Below, piece by piece: positions 13,383 through 15,470 of a stretch of DNA of 15,470 nt (within the stretch, counting starts at the first letter, position 1; every line of letters begins with the position of its first letter). A program made the translations under genes and the position numbers. This stretch comes from Syntrophomonadaceae bacterium (GTDB lineage: Bacteria; Bacillota; Syntrophomonadia; Syntrophomonadales; Syntrophomonadaceae), in NCBI GenBank assembly GCA_028686565.1, contig JAQUBU010000026.1, forward strand, positions 1-15,470, in the 5' to 3' direction. Under the pieces are notes generated by a model that saw only the letters and a list, made by a program, of their open reading frames with translations, did not search any database and had not been told where the DNA came from.

Positions 13383-14816
13383 TTATTCAATCACCTTTAT
13401 ATAATTCAAGCTGGGATCATGTGGTCCCTGCAAACGGACTTTACTTTTTCGCAAATAATCCAAGTAAGAAAAAATCTCTGAACTAATCAATTCCCCTGGT
13501 AACAAGCAAGGAATTCCCGGAGGATACGGGGCCACTAATTCAGCTGCAATTAATCCTTTGCTTTCTTCCAGCCTCACCGTGCGGCAGGACGCAAAAAAAG
13601 CATCTCGCGGTAAAAGCTCTACCTGCGGTAATGGCGGCAGCTCAGTCTTAATTGATTCCTTTCGAAGTCCTGTATATCTACCGGCAATGTCCTCCAGGCT
13701 TCGATATAGTTTCTCCCAATCCGGACGCTCATGAAACATGGACATCATCGCCAGAATAAATCTGCTATCGGCTGCTTCGACCTCTATATGATAGGAATCG
13801 CGCAGAAGCCGGGCCAGTTCAAAGCCATCAATGCTCAGGCCTTTTGGTATTATCAAAAGCTTGAGGGGATCAACCTCTTTTACCTCCCCCAACCGTCTAA
13901 GCTCTTGCTCGTTATAGCAATGCAGCCCTTTTATGGCTTGTATTTTACCGCGGTATTCCCGGGATAAATGCCAGGCGCTATCCAGAAGGGCTTCGCCAGA
14001 TTCTATCATCAAATCCCTTGCTAAATCAATCGAAGCTAAAATAGGGTATGAGGGGCTGGTTGTTGTTAAAAGACTGTAAGCTGAGAATACTCTTGCCCCC
14101 TGCCCAAAACCTTTTCCCAAGTGCAGACATGCTCCCTGATTTAGAACCGGCAAGGTTTTATGCAAACCATTTACAACTGCATCCGCGCCATCATGAAGCG
14201 CTGACTGCGGATAAGCAGGGTGAAAAGGGAAATGCCCCCCATGGGCTTCATCAACCAGGAGCAAGCTATTGGCTGCTTGAGCTGCTCTAGAAATACTCCC
14301 GATATCACAACAGGTTCCATAAAAACTTGGGCTGGTAACAAATACAGCTTCAATATCATAATTTGCCGCAAGCAGATCTCCTATGTCCTGGCTTCCAACC
14401 GCCAGAGCAATGCCTAAATCAGGATCTAATTGGCAAGGTATATATACGGGGCTTGTCCCGGCCAGGACCATTCCTCCATAAAAAGATCGATGCGCATTGC
14501 GCGGCAGGAGTACCTTGCCCGAAGAAGTCTGTAAACTCATTAATAGGGCATGAATACCCGATGTAGCGCCGTTAACCAGGAAAAAACTCTCCCTGGCTCC
14601 AAAGGCTTGCGCAAGCAGCAAAGAGGCTTCCTTAATGGCCGTTTGAGGCAGGTGCAAATCATCCAGCCCGGTAACTTCAGTTAAATCAAATGCTGCCAGG
14701 GCACTTATTGGCTGGGACTTAATACCTCTGCCCCCAATATGACCAGGCATATGCAGACGCAGTTTATTCTCCTCACAGTACTGCTTGATAGCAGCATATA
14801 TTGGTGTCGCACCCAT
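13383..14816 (-). CDS. PLP-dependent Orn/Lys/Arg decarboxylase family protein (YaaO-like)
   Basis: The 477-residue protein belongs to the fold-type I Orn/Lys/Arg decarboxylase family, the short form without the N-terminal wing domain, like B. subtilis YaaO and SpeA. Visible features are LHMPGH (21-26), NGATSG (82-87), NAHRS (107-111), the PLP-pocket DEAHGGH (189-195) and the Schiff-base lysine K220 in GLHKTLPVLNQGA, followed by SPSYPILASIDLAR and a C-terminal domain with PPYPPGIP-like APYPPGIPCLLPGE. Substrate (lysine, arginine or ornithine) cannot be read from sequence; polyamine or cadaverine synthesis is likely. An in-frame stop lies shortly upstream of the ATG at 14816, though its ribosome site is weak (AAGGG 12 nt away). 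It lies between gin and tmk, matching B. subtilis order. Confidence 0.92.
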   Translation of the reverse strand: MGATPIYAAIKQYCEENKLRLHMPGHIGGRGIKSQPISALAAFDLTEVTGLDDLHLPQTAIKEASLLLAQAFGARESFFLVNGATSGIHALLMSLQTSSGKVLLPRNAHRSFYGGMVLAGTSPVYIPCQLDPDLGIALAVGSQDIGDLLAANYDIEAVFVTSPSFYGTCCDIGSISRAAQAANSLLLVDEAHGGHFPFHPAYPQSALHDGADAVVNGLHKTLPVLNQGACLHLGKGFGQGARVFSAYSLLTTTSPSYPILASIDLARDLMIESGEALLDSAWHLSREYRGKIQAIKGLHCYNEQELRRLGEVKEVDPLKLLIIPKGLSIDGFELARLLRDSYHIEVEAADSRFILAMMSMFHERPDWEKLYRSLEDIAGRYTGLRKESIKTELPPLPQVELLPRDAFFASCRTVRLEESKGLIAAELVAPYPPGIPCLLPGELISSEIFSYLDYLRKSKVRLQGPHDPSLNYIKVIE

Positions 14817-14893
14817 GTAAAATCAGTACCCTTTCATTTAAAAACATTTTAAATTATCAATCACCTCTATTCTATATTAAAACTTCTGCCCGA

Positions 14894-14919
14894 CAAAAAA
14901 ATAGACATTTGCTGCCTAT
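14894..14919 (-). terminator. Terminator overlapping the gin stop codon
   Basis: On the minus strand ATAGGCA (14919-14913) pairs with TGTCTAT (14907-14901), including one G-U pair, around a 5-nt loop and is followed by a run of seven T. The TAG stop codon of gin forms part of the stem. Confidence 0.7.
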
Positions 14920-15137
14920 TTCCAAATCTTTTTTATCAACCTGATAAGGTCTTCATATGCTTTGGAACCCGTATCAGTAACAAGTATTTTTTGTTCACAT
15001 CCCCCGCAGATAAATTTCCTGCCAAGCTTTATGACTCCGCAAATGCCGTCCTGCGGCACCTCACCGCAAATTGAACAACAGGGCAGTAATTTGCCGGAAA
15101 TCCGCTCCGTTTGGCGGCATGTATTATTTAATCCCAT
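14916..15137 (-). CDS. gin: Anti-sigma-G factor Gin (CsfB)
   Basis: Gin is a small zinc protein that inhibits sigma-G (and sigma-E) to keep forespore and mother-cell programmes in order during sporulation. The 73-residue protein has the two zinc-binding CxxC pairs (C21/C24 in CSICG, C44/C47 in CGGCE), the GICGVI and GRKFIC segments between them, and a C-terminal basic helix, close to the family size of about 64 residues. The ATG at 15137 follows AAGGAT by about 10 nt; an in-frame TTG at 15161 adds eight residues that include the ribosome site. The position beside a yaaO-like gene matches csfB in B. subtilis, although xpaC and yaaN are missing. I could not identify a clear sigma-F promoter upstream. 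Confidence 0.88.
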   Translation of the reverse strand: MGLNNTCRQTERISGKLLPCCSICGEVPQDGICGVIKLGRKFICGGCEQKILVTDTGSKAYEDLIRLIKKIWK

Positions 15138-15161
15138 ATTCAAAACATCCTTTTTGGTCAA

Positions 15162-15313
15162 GTATCTCCATCATGTAATAGAAAGATACTTTGCCAGACT
15201 AATGTATCTTAGATTATGCCATTAGTAATTAAAGTGTTCTTGACTATACGGCAAGATGAAATAACCTTTACGGCAGGCGCTGGAATGCTATAAATTTCTT
15301 GCAAGTGTAAAAC
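15162..15313. other. Gap upstream of gin
   Basis: No gene is visible. The stretch should contain the gin promoter, but no convincing sigma-F (GYWTA-15-GGNRANANTW) or sigma-A site could be picked by eye. It ends where the second TIR element copy starts. Confidence 0.5.
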
Positions 15314-15470
15314 TTATTAACTCAACTTTCTGACCAAAAGAACAGGCTGAAAAGCCCGAAAAGCAATAAAACAAACTGTTTAAAATTCCATATTGACGAT
15401 TATCGCGAGCTATCTTATATGTCATTGCTATGAAATAGCGTACCTGTCATTGCGAGCGCAACGCCAACCT
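15314..15470. mobile_element. Second copy of the MITE-like element, cut by the window edge
   Basis: From TTATTAACTCAACTTT at 15314 the sequence follows the left part of the 11613-12041 element closely through GAGCTATCTTATATGTCATTG and on to the TCATTGCGAGCGCA motif. It differs by an insertion of about 13 bp after GAACAGG (near 15347-15359) and by lacking one TCATTGCTATGAAA-type unit. The right end lies outside the window. Confidence 0.75.

Overview
The window looks like chromosomal DNA from an anaerobic, spore-forming Firmicute of the Clostridia, possibly Syntrophomonas-like (this taxonomic guess is inference from protein character only). The support is low-to-moderate GC, strong AGGAGG-type ribosome sites, sporulation-linked genes (gin/csfB, a YhcN/YlaJ-type lipoprotein, abrB) and a gene order very close to the origin-proximal block of Bacillus subtilis: csfB, yaaO, tmk, yaaR, holB, yaaT(ricT), yabA, yabB, yabC(rsmI), abrB, metS(metG), yabD(tatD), yabE-like, ksgA(rsmA). 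A near-consensus ParB/Spo0J site (parS) in the tmk-yaaR gap fits an origin-proximal position.

Layout. All genes except abrB read on the minus strand, so transcription runs from right to left. From the right: gin, with a terminator on its stop codon; an Orn/Lys/Arg decarboxylase-type PLP enzyme; tmk; a gap with parS where B. subtilis carries yaaQ/darA; yaaR; a 726-bp gap filled by repeats; then a tight run holB-ricT-yabA-trmN-rsmI. abrB lies on the plus strand, ending 10 nt from the convergent rsmI stop and using a terminator that lies inside rsmI. A promoter/repeat region follows, then metG-tatD, a 3D-domain (YabE-like) cell-wall protein, a spore lipoprotein, rsmA and a YkuK-family gene. Together they cover replication and nucleotide supply (holB, tmk, yabA), translation and RNA modification (metG, rsmA, rsmI, trmN), and growth-to-sporulation control (abrB, ricT, gin).

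The genes are mostly ordinary; the unusual content is between them. (1) Six copies or part-copies of a roughly 130-bp multi-hairpin repeat sit in the gaps, all in the same orientation, and one stem shows compensatory base changes between copies. (2) A 429-bp element with 18-bp terminal inverted repeats and nested palindromes lies between holB and yaaR; a second copy runs off the right edge. (3) A 24-bp perfect hairpin lies at the left end. Gene-level oddities are a RicT lacking its usual C-terminal part and overlapping yabA, a likely ATT start codon for rsmI, and a low-complexity insert in the lipoprotein. I see no rRNA, tRNA, CRISPR array, transposase or phage gene.
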